Shown: positions 54,040-63,857, numbered from the stretch's first letter. The stretch: DNA of 64,000 nucleotides from an uncultured Bacteroidales bacterium (GCA_934667275.1 CAKULK010000011.1:1-64000), one strand, 5' to 3'. A program made the numbers and translations. Notes: generated by a model from the sequence alone, not told the origin.

Positions 54040-55281
54040 TTATTTATATAGGTAGTACTTACTCGACGCCTCCCTGTATGCATCCACGTCCTTGTACCAG
54101 TAGTCCTGTACGTCCTCCCAGCGGTACCGCTGCCCGAACATCTCGCGAATCTTGTTGGTGCCGCACACTTTGTCAAACATCCCGAAGCGGTTCTGGTCGC
54201 ACAGGCTGAACCAGTCCTTGTCAGGGTACAACCGCATAAGTTCTTGAACGATAAGGAATTGCACATCACTCAATCGGGCTTTCTCGTAATCCATGATGTG
54301 AATCTGCACGCCCTGAATCTGCTCGCCTTTGAACACGCTGTAGTAGGGCTTGTAGTATATCGGACGGAAGTACAGCCCGGGCAAATCCAAGGCATTCATA
54401 GCGTCCGCGAGGCTGTCGGCGTTAATCCACGGCGCGCCCATCAACTCGAAAGGCAGCGTATAGCCCACGCCGATATTCACGTACCCGAACTCGCCGAAGA
54501 TGCCCGTCACGGGATAGAAAAGCGCGGTCTTACCCTGCGGCACATGAGGCGAAGCCACTACCCATTCCAAGCCCGTCTCATCCCATGTCATGTCGCGGGT
54601 CCAGCCCTCCATCGGCACCACCGTCAGGCGGCACGGGTGCTCGGCTTGCGCATTCAGGTACAACGCCAACTCGCCGGGCGTCTGACCATATATATAAGGT
54701 ATCTTGAACTGGCTGACGAACGACACGTAGCCGTCCTCCACCAGATTGCCTTCTATCTTCTTGCCCCCCAGCGGGTTCGGGCGGTCCAATACCACCAGTT
54801 CCTTGTCGTATTCGGCACACGCCTCCATCAGCATGCCCATCGTGGAGATATACGTGAAACTGCGGCAACCGATGTCCTGAATATCATACACCATCACGTC
54901 TATCTCGTCCATCATTTCCTTTGTCGGCTTGCGCGTAGCCCCATACAGCGAGTACATGCGCAGTCCGGTGCGCTTATCTGTCTCATTACCAACATGATCG
55001 CCCGCATGTACGTTACCCCTTACGCCATGTTCGGGACCATACAACGCTACTAAGTTCACATTCTCTGCCTGCCACAGGATATCAATGGTCGAATGCATCT
55101 GCAGGTCCACGCCTGTGGGGTTGGTACACAGCCCGACACGCTTGCCTTCCAATGGCGCAAAGTTCTGACTCTTAAGCACTTCGATACCGGGTCTGACAAC
55201 CGGCTTTTGTTCAACCTCGTTGGCACAAGCACTTAATGCTGATGCCAATACAAGTAGAATGTAGAGGAATTTATTTCGCAT
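54040..55281 (-). CDS. namZ: Exo-beta-N-acetylmuramidase NamZ-like lipoprotein (DUF1343)
   Basis: A DUF1343/NamZ-family enzyme, which removes terminal N-acetylmuramic acid from peptidoglycan fragments. The 413-residue protein has a lipoprotein signal (lipobox LSAC, cysteine 19). Family motifs are GKRVGLCTNPTGVD, VALYGPEHGVRG, MVYDIQDIGCRSFTYISTM, VVLDRPNPLGG and SPHVPQGKTALFYP. It is a single-gene unit with its own promoter. Together with the AmpG-like permease at 28760-30103 it suggests MurNAc salvage, though the genes are not linked. Confidence 0.94.
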   Translation of the reverse strand: MRNKFLYILLVLASALSACANEVEQKPVVRPGIEVLKSQNFAPLEGKRVGLCTNPTGVDLQMHSTIDILWQAENVNLVALYGPEHGVRGNVHAGDHVGNETDKRTGLRMYSLYGATRKPTKEMMDEIDVMVYDIQDIGCRSFTYISTMGMLMEACAEYDKELVVLDRPNPLGGKKIEGNLVEDGYVSFVSQFKIPYIYGQTPGELALYLNAQAEHPCRLTVVPMEGWTRDMTWDETGLEWVVASPHVPQGKTALFYPVTGIFGEFGYVNIGVGYTLPFELMGAPWINADSLADAMNALDLPGLYFRPIYYKPYYSVFKGEQIQGVQIHIMDYEKARLSDVQFLIVQELMRLYPDKDWFSLCDQNRFGMFDKVCGTNKIREMFGQRYRWEDVQDYWYKDVDAYREASSKYYLYK

Positions 55282-55325
55282 AATTGTTTATTTATTTCGC
55301 AAATACTGCCAAACTAATGAGACTG

Positions 55326-55357
55326 CAAAGTTATGAAAAAAATGCAACATTGGCAAT
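55326..55357 (-). promoter_or_regulatory. Promoter of namZ
   Basis: ATTG (55357-55354), 20 bp and TAACTTTG (55333-55326) on the minus strand, with the start codon at 55281 about 45 bases below. Confidence 0.7.
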
Positions 55358-55371
55358 TTTTTATCGAAAAA

Positions 55372-55403
55372 TTTGCACAATTCAAATTAAAGCACTACCT
55401 TTG
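55372..55403 (+). promoter_or_regulatory. Promoter of tRNA-Ser
   Basis: TTTG (55372-55375), 20 bp and TACCTTTG (55396-55403) on the plus strand, divergent from the namZ promoter. Confidence 0.8.
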
Positions 55404-55441
55404 CACCCGCTTTCAACTCATAGCATCGCGCTACGGCGCGG

Positions 55442-55528
<87 letters not shown>

Positions 55529-55543
55529 CAAAGCGATAATAAA

Positions 55544-55587
55544 AGGAGAATCTGATGGATAGTGTATCGGTCAGGTTCTTCTTTTTT
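55544..55587 (+). terminator. Terminator after tRNA-Ser
   Basis: AGGAGAATCTGA (55544-55555) pairs with TCAGGTTCTTCT (55571-55582), with G-U pairs, followed by a T run. Confidence 0.65.
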
Positions 55588-55606
55588 GTGGTAATTGTGG
55601 TTTTTA

Positions 55607-55638
55607 TTTGCATATGTGCGAAAAAAGTTGTACATTTG
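55607..55638 (+). promoter_or_regulatory. Promoter of secA
   Basis: TTTG (55607-55610), 20 bp and TACATTTG (55631-55638), 34 bases before the secA ATG. Confidence 0.8.
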
Positions 55639-55671
55639 CAGGCTAATTGTGGAATAAATTAAACTGACGAT

Positions 55672-58600
55672 ATGAATTTTATTGAAATCATTACGAAACT
55701 GTTCGGCAACAAGGCGCAGAAAGACATGCGCGCCATTGCGCCGTACGTGGAGAAGATAAAAGCCGCCTACACGGAGATTGACGCGCTTTCCAACGACGAG
55801 TTGCGTGCGCGCAGCGGGGCGCTGATGCAGCGTATCCAAGACCAGGTGGCGGACAAAAAAGCCCGTATCAAGGAGTTGAAAGCAGGCATCGAGGGGCTCG
55901 AGATAGACCAGCGCGAGAAGATTTACAACGAGGTGGACAAGTTGGAGAAGGACATCCAGGACGACTACGCCAAGACCCTCACGGACATCCTGCCCGAGGC
56001 GTTTGCCATCGTCAAGAGCACCGCACACCGCTTTGCCGGAAACGAGCAGATAGTGGTGACCGCTACGCAGATGGACCGTGACCTCGCGGCTGACCCGCGC
56101 TTCGACTTCGTGGAGATAGACGGTGACAAGGCTGTTTACCACAACCACTGGACCGCGGGCGGCAACGAAATTGTATGGGATATGGTGCACTATGACGTCC
56201 AACTCATCGGCGGCGTGGTGCTGCACCAAGGCAAGATTGCCGAGATGGCGACGGGTGAGGGTAAGACACTGGTGGCTACGCTGCCCGTGTTCCTCAACGC
56301 ACTCACGCACGAGGGCGTGCACATGGTCACGGTGAACGATTACCTCGCCAAGCGTGACTCCGAGTGGATGGGTCCGCTCTATATGTTCCACGGTCTGACG
56401 GTGGATTGCATCGACAAGTACAAGCCCAACAGCGACGAGCGGCGTCGCGCATACGCGTGTGATATTACGTTTGGTACCAACAACGAGTTCGGTTTCGACT
56501 ACCTCCGCGACAATATGGCTACCAATCCCGCCGACCTTGTGCAACGCGGGCACAACTACGCCATCGTGGACGAGGTGGACTCCGTCTTGATTGACGATGC
56601 CCGTACGCCGTTGATTATCAGCGGTCCCATACCCAAAGGCGAGGACCAGATGTACGACGAGTACAAGCATCGCGTGGAGTTGCTGGTACGCACCCAACAG
56701 ACGCTGACCACCAAACTGCTGACAGAGGCAAAGTCGAAGATGGGCAGCACCGATGCCAAAGAGCGTGAAGCGGGTGAGTTGGCGTTGTTCCGCTCGTTCA
56801 AAGGTATGCCCAAAAACAAGGCACTCATCAAGTATCTCAGCGAGCCGGGCATCAAGGTGCGTCTGCAAAAGACGGAGGAGTTCTACATGCAGGACAACGA
56901 GCGTAATATGCACGTGGCAACCGACGAACTCTACTTCGTGATTGACGAGAAGAACAAGACTATCGAACTGACAGACAAGGGTATAGACACGCTGACGGGT
57001 AACACCGAGGACCCGCAGTTCTTTGTACTGCCCGACGTCGGCAGCGAGATAGCCGAGATAGAGAAGATGCCTGTCTCCGCCGAGGAAAAGCAGGCAAAGA
57101 AAGACGAGGTGCTGACCAACTACAGCATCAAGTCCGAGCGCGTACACACCGTACACCAGTTGCTGAAGGCATACACGCTGTTCGAGAAAGATGTGGATTA
57201 CATCATCGATGACAACCAAGTGAAGATTGTCGATGAGCAGACAGGCCGTGTGATGGAAGGCCGTCGCTGGTCCGACGGCTTGCATCAGGCTGTGGAGGCA
57301 AAAGAGAACGTGAAGGTGGAGGGTGCCACACAGACCTTTGCCACTATCACGCTGCAGAACTACTTCCGCATGTACAAGAAGTTGGCAGGTATGACCGGTA
57401 CCGCCGAGACGGAGGCAGGCGAATTCTGGAACATCTACAAACTGGATGTGGTGGTTATCCCTACCAACCGCCCCATTGCGCGTATCGATATGAACGACCG
57501 TATCTACCGCACCAAGCGCGAGAAGTACAACGCCGTCATCGACGAGATTGTGTCTCTCGTAGGGCAGGGCAGACCGGTACTCGTAGGTACTACCAGCGTG
57601 GAAATCAGTGAGTTGCTGAGCCGCATGCTCAATCTCCGCCATATACCGCACAATGTGTTGAACGCCAAGTTGCACCAGCGTGAGGCAGAGATTGTGGCAC
57701 AGGCAGGTCGCTCCGGCGTAGTGACTATTGCCACCAACATGGCAGGTCGTGGTACCGATATCAAACTGACGCCCGAAGTCAAAGAGGCGGGTGGTCTTGC
57801 CATCATCGGCACCGAGCGTCACGAGAGCCGTCGTGTGGACCGCCAGTTGCGCGGACGTGCAGGACGTCAGGGAGACCCGGGTAGCAGCGTCTTCTATGTC
57901 AGTATGGAGGACGACCTGATGCGTATGTTCGGCTCCGACCGTCTGGCAGGTGTGATGGACAAAATGGGCTTCAAGGACGGCGAGATGATTGAGCACTCCA
58001 TGATTTCCAACTCCATCGAGCGTGCGCAGAAGAAAGTGGAAGAAAACAATTTCGGTATCCGCAAGCGCCTTATCGAGTACGATGATGTGATGAACCAGCA
58101 GCGCAATGTCATCTATGCCAAGCGTCACCACGCCCTCATGGGCGAGCGTATAGGTGTGGATATCACCAACATGATTTACGACACCGCCGAGGCAATCATT
58201 GCCGACGCGCGTGAGGCAATGGATTATGAAGGACTGCAGTTCGACGTGATGCAGGTGTTCGCCATGGAGGTGCCTTTCGACGAGGATACCTTCAAGAGCG
58301 CACGCGAGAACGCATTGGCGGAGCAACTGGCAGAAGCCGCTATGGACACCTTCAAACGCCGTATGGAGACGCTGCAGAAGGTGGCTGACCCTGTGATAAA
58401 GAAGGTGTATGAGGAGCGCGGCGCGATGTACGAGAACATTCTTATTCCTATCACCGACGGCAAGCGCGTCTATAACATTGCCGTTAACCTCAAGGCGGCA
58501 GCCGAAAGCGACAGCCGTGAGGTAGTGCGCGAGTTCGAGAAGCGTATGGTGCTCTATGTCATCGACGACGAGTGGAAAGAGCATCTCCGCCAGTTGGACG

Positions 58601-58995
58601 ACCTCAAGCAGTCGGTTCAGAACGCCTCCTACGAGCAGAAAGACCCGCTCCTTATATATAAATTGGAGTCTTTCAATATCTTCAAGCAGATGTTGGACCG
58701 CTTCAACCGACGCGCTATCGCTATCTTGCTGCGCGGACAGATACCTACCCGCGACCCGCAAGAGGTACGTCAGGCACAGGAGCAGCGTCAGGACTACTCC
58801 CGCTACCGTACGCAGAAGGATGCCGTCAGCCGTGCAGCCGCTGCCAGCGGGCAATCGGCAGCAGCAGGACGCGACACACGCGAGATGCAACGCCCCGAAC
58901 CAATCCATGTGGAGAAGAAACCGCGCCCCAACGACCCGTGTCCGTGCGGTTCGGGCAAGAAATACAAACAGTGTCACGGTAGGCTGGAAGCATGA
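55672..58995 (+). CDS. secA: Preprotein translocase ATPase SecA
   Basis: The motor that drives proteins through SecYEG. The 1107-residue protein has Walker A GEGKT at residues 195-199, Walker B DEVDS at 300-304, the preprotein-binding region, helicase motifs (TNMAGRGTDIKL, RQLRGRAGRQGDPGSS), the helical scaffold and a C-terminal zinc-binding SEC-C motif (NDPCPCGSGKKYKQCHG). It is longer than E. coli SecA (901) because of insertions, notably near residues 340-470, as is usual in Bacteroidota. The stop overlaps lgt (ATGA), so the two export functions are translated together. Confidence 0.98.
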   Translation: MNFIEIITKLFGNKAQKDMRAIAPYVEKIKAAYTEIDALSNDELRARSGALMQRIQDQVADKKARIKELKAGIEGLEIDQREKIYNEVDKLEKDIQDDYAKTLTDILPEAFAIVKSTAHRFAGNEQIVVTATQMDRDLAADPRFDFVEIDGDKAVYHNHWTAGGNEIVWDMVHYDVQLIGGVVLHQGKIAEMATGEGKTLVATLPVFLNALTHEGVHMVTVNDYLAKRDSEWMGPLYMFHGLTVDCIDKYKPNSDERRRAYACDITFGTNNEFGFDYLRDNMATNPADLVQRGHNYAIVDEVDSVLIDDARTPLIISGPIPKGEDQMYDEYKHRVELLVRTQQTLTTKLLTEAKSKMGSTDAKEREAGELALFRSFKGMPKNKALIKYLSEPGIKVRLQKTEEFYMQDNERNMHVATDELYFVIDEKNKTIELTDKGIDTLTGNTEDPQFFVLPDVGSEIAEIEKMPVSAEEKQAKKDEVLTNYSIKSERVHTVHQLLKAYTLFEKDVDYIIDDNQVKIVDEQTGRVMEGRRWSDGLHQAVEAKENVKVEGATQTFATITLQNYFRMYKKLAGMTGTAETEAGEFWNIYKLDVVVIPTNRPIARIDMNDRIYRTKREKYNAVIDEIVSLVGQGRPVLVGTTSVEISELLSRMLNLRHIPHNVLNAKLHQREAEIVAQAGRSGVVTIATNMAGRGTDIKLTPEVKEAGGLAIIGTERHESRRVDRQLRGRAGRQGDPGSSVFYVSMEDDLMRMFGSDRLAGVMDKMGFKDGEMIEHSMISNSIERAQKKVEENNFGIRKRLIEYDDVMNQQRNVIYAKRHHALMGERIGVDITNMIYDTAEAIIADAREAMDYEGLQFDVMQVFAMEVPFDEDTFKSARENALAEQLAEAAMDTFKRRMETLQKVADPVIKKVYEERGAMYENILIPITDGKRVYNIAVNLKAAAESDSREVVREFEKRMVLYVIDDEWKEHLRQLDDLKQSVQNASYEQKDPLLIYKLESFNIFKQMLDRFNRRAIAILLRGQIPTRDPQEVRQAQEQRQDYSRYRTQKDAVSRAAAASGQSAAAGRDTREMQRPEPIHVEKKPRPNDPCPCGSGKKYKQCHGRLEA

Positions 58996-59903
58996 TTCTC
59001 GACTTCATCACGTGGAATGTTGACCCCATTCTGATTCACATCGGCGACGGGGGCATTCGTTGGTACGGACTATTGTGGGCCGTAGGTATCTACCTTGCCT
59101 ACCTTGTGGAGCGCAAACTCTACAAGAATGAGAACTGCCCTGAGGACTGGATAGACAAATTGTTTATCTGGATGGTGGTTGGCGTGATTGTTGGTGCGCG
59201 CGTAGGGCATTGCTGGTTCTACGAGTGGCACGATGTAACGCTGCCCGGAATGGCGGGCTACTGTCAAGCCATGGGTATTTCTACCGACCCCGTACAAATC
59301 TTCGGGTGGACTATCAAGTATCGCAACCCGTACATTGAGCATCCGCTGAAACTGCTCAAAGTATGGGAAGGCGGATTGGCAAGCCATGGCGGTGCTATCG
59401 GACTGCTGTTGGCGGCGTATCTCCTCAATAAAAAGGTGTTTTCCAAACGCCCTGAGTTCCATACTTCGCTCCTGTGGATTATGGACAGACTCGTAGTAGG
59501 TGTGTGTGTCACAGCCACCCTTATCCGTCTCGGCAACCTGATGAACTCCGAGATTTACGGTTGCCCGACCGACCTGCCATGGGGCTTTGTCTTTGTGCGC
59601 AACGGAGAGACGGTGCCATGCCACCCCACGCAAATCTATGAAATGCTGTACTGCATTGTGGCGTTTGTTGTCACGTGGCTGATGTACTGGCGCGGCAAGG
59701 CGTACAAGCGTGAGGGACTGCTCCTCGGCGTATTCCTTGAGATAGTCTTCTTCACACGATTCCTGTTGGAGTTTATCAAGAACGACCAGGAAGCCTTTGA
59801 GGCTAACCACCTGCTCAACATGGGTCAGTGGCTCTCTATCCCGTTCATCATCTGGGGTGTATATCTCATTATCAGAGCCTACAAACGCCCTGCGTTGCCC
59901 TGA
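58992..59903 (+). CDS. lgt: Phosphatidylglycerol--prolipoprotein diacylglyceryl transferase
   Basis: The inner-membrane enzyme that attaches diacylglycerol to the lipobox cysteine of lipoproteins, including the several encoded in this window. The 303-residue protein has about seven membrane helices and the family features IRWYGLLWAVGIYLAYL, VGARVGHCWFYEW, GGLASHGGAIG and RLGNLMNSEIYGCPTDLPWG (Lgt signature), with HPTQIYEM near the C-terminal part. The four-base overlap with secA indicates translational coupling. Confidence 0.97.
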   Translation: MILDFITWNVDPILIHIGDGGIRWYGLLWAVGIYLAYLVERKLYKNENCPEDWIDKLFIWMVVGVIVGARVGHCWFYEWHDVTLPGMAGYCQAMGISTDPVQIFGWTIKYRNPYIEHPLKLLKVWEGGLASHGGAIGLLLAAYLLNKKVFSKRPEFHTSLLWIMDRLVVGVCVTATLIRLGNLMNSEIYGCPTDLPWGFVFVRNGETVPCHPTQIYEMLYCIVAFVVTWLMYWRGKAYKREGLLLGVFLEIVFFTRFLLEFIKNDQEAFEANHLLNMGQWLSIPFIIWGVYLIIRAYKRPALP

Positions 59904-59930
59904 TGTAAGATAATAGCGGAAAGAGTTTTT

Positions 59931-59984
59931 AAGGGTCTTTAAGGATGTTGAGGACTTTAAGGTCTTACGTCTCTAAAGACCCTT
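59931..59984 (+). terminator. Inverted repeat after lgt, possible terminator
   Basis: AAGGGTCTTTA (59931-59941) and TAAAGACCCTT (59974-59984) are perfect complements around a 32-base loop that contains further TTTAAGG/CCTT-like pairings. No long T run follows, so termination is uncertain. Confidence 0.5.
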
Positions 59985-60025
59985 ATTGTTCAGTACAATA
60001 AAAAACTCATCACTATGATTCTGGG

Positions 60026-60080
60026 TATGGACAATTGTCCATATTTTTTGCATTAGGGTACATTTTATGGACAGCAGTCC
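60026..60080. promoter_or_regulatory. Pair of related palindromes, candidate operator
   Basis: TATGGACAATTGTCCATA (60026-60043) is a perfect 18-bp palindrome. A second, imperfect copy TATGGACAGCAGTCC begins at 60066, exactly 40 bp away (about four helical turns). Both lie upstream of the promoter at 60129-60160. Confidence 0.45.
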
Positions 60081-60128
60081 TTGCAAAAAGTGGTTTTGTG
60101 TATTATCTTTGCACTCCGGTTGATTTTA

Positions 60129-60160
60129 TTTGCAGGTGTGCGATTTATTTGCTACCTTTG
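60129..60160 (+). promoter_or_regulatory. Promoter of the DUF3078 gene
   Basis: TTTG (60129-60132), 20 bp and TACCTTTG (60153-60160), 23 bases before the GTG start at 60184. Confidence 0.8.
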
Positions 60161-60183
60161 TCCTCTAAAATAAAGATAGGATT

Positions 60184-61395
60184 GTGAGACGATTGCGTTT
60201 ATTGATATTGGTATTGGTCGCCTGTATGGCAACTTTTGTGTCTGCACAGACGGTGAGCGATGATGCGGTATTGTTGGAGTTGGTGGCGCGACAAAGTCGC
60301 GAGATACACGCGAACGACACGCTATGGAAGCAGTATGTTTCACCCTTGTGCTTGCCGTTGGTGTATATTCCGGAGCCCCTCCGTACACTTTCCGATACGA
60401 TGCAGGACCGAACTTCGCTGTCGTCCATTCGCATGAATGCACGGCGGTATGTCACTACCCATTGTGCGGACCTTTATGTGGCGGTGCACGATCCGTCCAA
60501 AAGAGAGGTGCTGGACGATGAACCGATACAGATTCAGCGCGCCATTGTACAGGACTTGGAAGAAGATAAATTGGACATTGCACGGGCATTGCGCGACCGC
60601 AAGACCTATTGGCGCAAAGAACTCAACCTGTCGGCGCAAATAACCCAAAACTATGCCACCGACAACTGGTATCAGGGTGCGGTGAACTCGTTTGCGATGC
60701 TCACCAATGTGAAAGGTTTTATCAACTACAAGCGCGATAACCTCAAGTGGGAGAATACAGGGGAATGGCGAACGGGTTTTAGCACTGTCAGCGGCGACAC
60801 GATGCGGCATGTCAATACTACCGATGATATATTCCGCCTTTACAGCAAATTCGGTTATCAGGTGCACAAACAATGGTATGTGTCGTTCTTTGGCGAGTTT
60901 CGTACCAACTTCTGGACTACTTACCGCAAGAACACACGCTCGTTCACTTCGTCCTTCCTCACGCCAATTCGATTTACGCTCGGTCTCGGTGTGGACTACC
61001 AACCGCTTAAAGGCTTGAATATCAACTTCTCACCTGCTGCGTACAAGATGGTTTATGCCCTGCGCTACGACCCCGAATTGGTGGATGTCACAGAGTATGG
61101 TATTGAGGAGGGTAAAAATTTGCTTAATGAATTTGGTAGTTCGATTCGTGTGGATTGGAAGTGGAAACCGCTCCGTGAGATAGAGATGGAAACGAAGTTC
61201 TATTTCTTCACCAACTACCACCGTGTGGAAACGGAATTGGAATTGGATTTCAACTTTATCATCAACCGCTACCTCTCGGCGAAGGTGATGCTCCACCCGC
61301 GCTACGACAGCACCACTGAGGTCAAAGAGGGGCGCAAGTCCAAAATCCAATTTAAGGAGTTGATTAGTGTCGGATTCTCACATACGTTCCGATAA
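60184..61395 (+). CDS. DUF3078 family outer-membrane beta-barrel-like protein
   Basis: A 403-residue exported protein of the DUF3078 family, common in Bacteroidota and of unknown function. It starts with GTG at 60184 (RRLRLLILVLVACMATFVSA signal peptide); no ATG fits between the promoter and the signal peptide. After an N-terminal charged region, DUF3078 features follow: WRKELNLSAQITQNYATDNW, NLKWENTGEWRTGF and a series of alternating aromatic strands ending in VGFSHTFR, typical of a beta-barrel. A role in the outer membrane is likely from this pattern only. Confidence 0.88.
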   Translation: MRRLRLLILVLVACMATFVSAQTVSDDAVLLELVARQSREIHANDTLWKQYVSPLCLPLVYIPEPLRTLSDTMQDRTSLSSIRMNARRYVTTHCADLYVAVHDPSKREVLDDEPIQIQRAIVQDLEEDKLDIARALRDRKTYWRKELNLSAQITQNYATDNWYQGAVNSFAMLTNVKGFINYKRDNLKWENTGEWRTGFSTVSGDTMRHVNTTDDIFRLYSKFGYQVHKQWYVSFFGEFRTNFWTTYRKNTRSFTSSFLTPIRFTLGLGVDYQPLKGLNINFSPAAYKMVYALRYDPELVDVTEYGIEEGKNLLNEFGSSIRVDWKWKPLREIEMETKFYFFTNYHRVETELELDFNFIINRYLSAKVMLHPRYDSTTEVKEGRKSKIQFKELISVGFSHTFR

Positions 61396-61429
61396 GCCGT
61401 ATATAATTTAAGGTACAAGATATATGTGA

Positions 61430-62371
61430 ATGAATATGGATAAACAGTCAATACGCATCATCTATATGGGCACGCCCGAGTTCGCGGTGGAGAGTCTCCG
61501 CGCGCTGGTGGAGGGCGGCTACAACGTGGTGGCGGTCGTCACGATGCCCGACAAGCCCGCAGGGCGGGGGCATCAGGTGCAGTACTCTGCCGTGAAGCAA
61601 TATGCCCTGTCAGTAGGGCTGCCCGTGTTGCAACCCGAGCGGTTGAAAGACCCTGCCTTCTTGAACGAACTACGCAGTTATCGTGCTGACATACAGATAG
61701 TTGTCGCCTTCCGCATGTTGCCCGAAGTGGTATGGGCTATGCCCCGATTGGGCACCTTCAACCTCCACGCGGCACTCCTGCCGCAGTACCGTGGCGCAGC
61801 CCCCATCAACTGGGCGGTGATGAACGGCGACCACGAGACGGGAGCCACCACATTCATGCTCCGACATGACATTGACACGGGCGACATGCTCCTGCAGGAA
61901 CGCCTGCCCATCGGCGACAACGAGGACGTAGGGTCCGTGCACGACCGCCTGATGGTAATGGGAGCCCGATTAGTGCTCCGTACTATGGATTTGATACTCG
62001 ACTGCGAGGCATCGGGCAAGCCCCTGCCATTGGTGCCGCAGCCCGATCTGCCCGACTTGCGACCCGCCCCAAAGATATTCAAGGACACCTGCCGAATCGA
62101 TTTCTGCCAGACCGCAGAGCATATTCGCAACCACGTGCGCGGACTCAGTCCCTACCCCGCAGCATGGATAGGTGCTCCCTTGCCCTCGCACCCATTGGCG
62201 GCGATGTTGGAGGGGGCGAAAGTATATAAGGTGGCACCCACATGCTTTGCCGAGCAGAAGGGGCACATCATCTTCCCCTGTGCCGACGGGTATATTGACA
62301 TTCTGGAACTCCAACTGCCAGGCAAGAAGCGCATGACCGCGCAAGCCCTACTCAACGGACTACGACTATGA
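61430..62371 (+). CDS. fmt: Methionyl-tRNA formyltransferase
   Basis: It formylates initiator Met-tRNA with 10-formyl-tetrahydrofolate. The 313-residue protein shows IIYMGTPEFAVESLRALVEG, the folate/catalytic region LGTFNLHAALLPQYRGAAPI with the Asn-His pair, NGDHETGATTFMLRHDIDTG and the C-terminal tRNA-binding domain (RNHVRGLSPYPAAW). Starts at 61430 or 61436 are both possible. It overlaps nadK by four bases (ATGA), so the two are coupled. Confidence 0.97.
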   Translation: MNMDKQSIRIIYMGTPEFAVESLRALVEGGYNVVAVVTMPDKPAGRGHQVQYSAVKQYALSVGLPVLQPERLKDPAFLNELRSYRADIQIVVAFRMLPEVVWAMPRLGTFNLHAALLPQYRGAAPINWAVMNGDHETGATTFMLRHDIDTGDMLLQERLPIGDNEDVGSVHDRLMVMGARLVLRTMDLILDCEASGKPLPLVPQPDLPDLRPAPKIFKDTCRIDFCQTAEHIRNHVRGLSPYPAAWIGAPLPSHPLAAMLEGAKVYKVAPTCFAEQKGHIIFPCADGYIDILELQLPGKKRMTAQALLNGLRL

Positions 62372-63222
62372 CCATAGCACTTTTTGGCAACACCATGCGC
62401 TCGGAGACGCAGAGCGAGGTGGCACATATCATTGAGTTTCTGCAACTTAGGGGGATAGACATCGCCCTCTCACAGGAACTGCGTCAGGAGTCGGACATGC
62501 GGAGGTTTCCGCTGGTGGACGACTACACCCTGCATACGGGCGAACCCATCGACTTTGCCCTGTCGGTGGGCGGTGACGGCACTTTCCTCACCACCGCAGC
62601 CACTATCGGGCACCTCAACATACCCATCTTGGGCATCAACTGCGGGCACCTCGGGTTCCTGGCAGAAGTGCAGACGGCTAATGTGGACGCCATTCTCGAC
62701 CAACTGATTCATAATCAATACACTATCGAGCAGCGCAGCATGCTGGAAGTCACGTGCAGCGCAGGGGGGTATATTGCTTCGCCATACGCCCTCAACGAGG
62801 TGGCGGTGCTCAAACAGGGGCTGAGCAGCATGATTTCCGTAGAGACCTACCTCAACGGCGAACTGCTGCACACCTACAAGGCGGACGGCATGCTGATGGC
62901 TACGCCCACAGGCTCCACAGCCTACAACCTGAGTGTGGGAGGTCCCCTCATGGACCCGCACACCCATGCCATTATCCTTGCGCCCGTGGCAACGCACAGC
63001 CTGAATGTGCGCCCGCTGGTGGTGCCCGACGACAGCAAGATAGACCTGCACATCAGCAGCCGCAATGCCAACTACATGGTGAGCATTGACGGGCGGAGTC
63101 AGGTGTTCAGCGACGCGGTCAGCCTGCACGTGGAGCGTTCACAGCGCACCATCAAGTTGGTGCAAGTGGGAGAGTGCGGCTTCATGCAGTCGCTGAAAGA
63201 CAAACTTTGTTGGGGGAAATAA
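62368..63222 (+). CDS. nadK: NAD kinase
   Basis: It phosphorylates NAD to NADP. The 284-residue protein has the GGDGT motif (LSVGGDGTFLTTAATIGH), GINCGHLGFLAE, the conserved ALNEVAVLK (NE/D motif) and ATPTGSTAYNLSVGGPLMDP. All catalytic elements are present. It is coupled to fmt upstream and lies eight bases before the HD-domain gene. Confidence 0.97.
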   Translation: MTIALFGNTMRSETQSEVAHIIEFLQLRGIDIALSQELRQESDMRRFPLVDDYTLHTGEPIDFALSVGGDGTFLTTAATIGHLNIPILGINCGHLGFLAEVQTANVDAILDQLIHNQYTIEQRSMLEVTCSAGGYIASPYALNEVAVLKQGLSSMISVETYLNGELLHTYKADGMLMATPTGSTAYNLSVGGPLMDPHTHAIILAPVATHSLNVRPLVVPDDSKIDLHISSRNANYMVSIDGRSQVFSDAVSLHVERSQRTIKLVQVGECGFMQSLKDKLCWGK

Positions 63223-63229
63223 TAAGCAA

Positions 63230-63820
63230 ATGGTTGATTATATTGCACTTATAGACAAGTACTACGCCTCCAACCCCGACCTGCGGCATGTGTTGGTCAC
63301 TCACTCCATGCAGGTGCGTGACCGTGTTCTGCGTATCGTGGACGCCCACCCCGAATGGGTAAAACAAGGGCTGGTGGACAGGCGTTTTGTGGAGGAGGCA
63401 TCGATGTTGCACGACATTGGCATCATCTTTTGCAATGCCCCGAAGATATTCTGCACAGGCCCTCACCAGTATATCGAGCATGGTTATCTGGGTGCCGAAC
63501 TGCTGCGGCGTGAGGGCTTGCCCCGTCATGCGGATGTGGCGGAGAGGCATACTGGCAGTGGTATCACCATCGACCAAATCATACGCGAGGACCTCCCGTT
63601 GCCCGTCAAAGACTACTGCCCGCGCACCTTGGAGGAGAAGATTATCTGTTACTCCGACCGCTTCTACTCGAAGACTCATCTTGGCAAAGAACTGACGGTG
63701 AGCAAGATACGTAAAAGTCTTTGGAAATACGGGCATGATGCCATTATGCGCTGGGAGGCGATGGTTGCCCTGATGGGAGAAGATTTGTCCACAACTCCGG
63801 TTGCAGAACAGGTGGAGTAG
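63230..63820 (+). CDS. HD-domain phosphohydrolase
   Basis: A 196-residue soluble protein of the HD superfamily, metal-dependent phosphohydrolases acting on nucleotides or phosphoesters. Metal ligands are visible: His25 in LVTHSMQVRDRVL, His61-Asp62 in ASMLHDIGIIF, and a further His in YIEHGYLGAELL. The C-terminal third contains EKIICYSDRFYSK, with the last aspartate of the HD core. The substrate is unknown. It closes the fmt-nadK-HD operon; a new promoter follows. Confidence 0.9.
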   Translation: MVDYIALIDKYYASNPDLRHVLVTHSMQVRDRVLRIVDAHPEWVKQGLVDRRFVEEASMLHDIGIIFCNAPKIFCTGPHQYIEHGYLGAELLRREGLPRHADVAERHTGSGITIDQIIREDLPLPVKDYCPRTLEEKIICYSDRFYSKTHLGKELTVSKIRKSLWKYGHDAIMRWEAMVALMGEDLSTTPVAEQVE

Positions 63821-63857
63821 GGGATTTCTGCCAATGTGGGTGGAAAAAACGGAAACT

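Noticed and set aside
59925..59985. TTTAAGG repeats after lgt considered as another 11-bp tandem repeat
   Set aside because: The spacing is 10, 9 and 9 bp and the sequence is better explained by the long inverted repeat AAGGGTCTTTA/TAAAGACCCTT.
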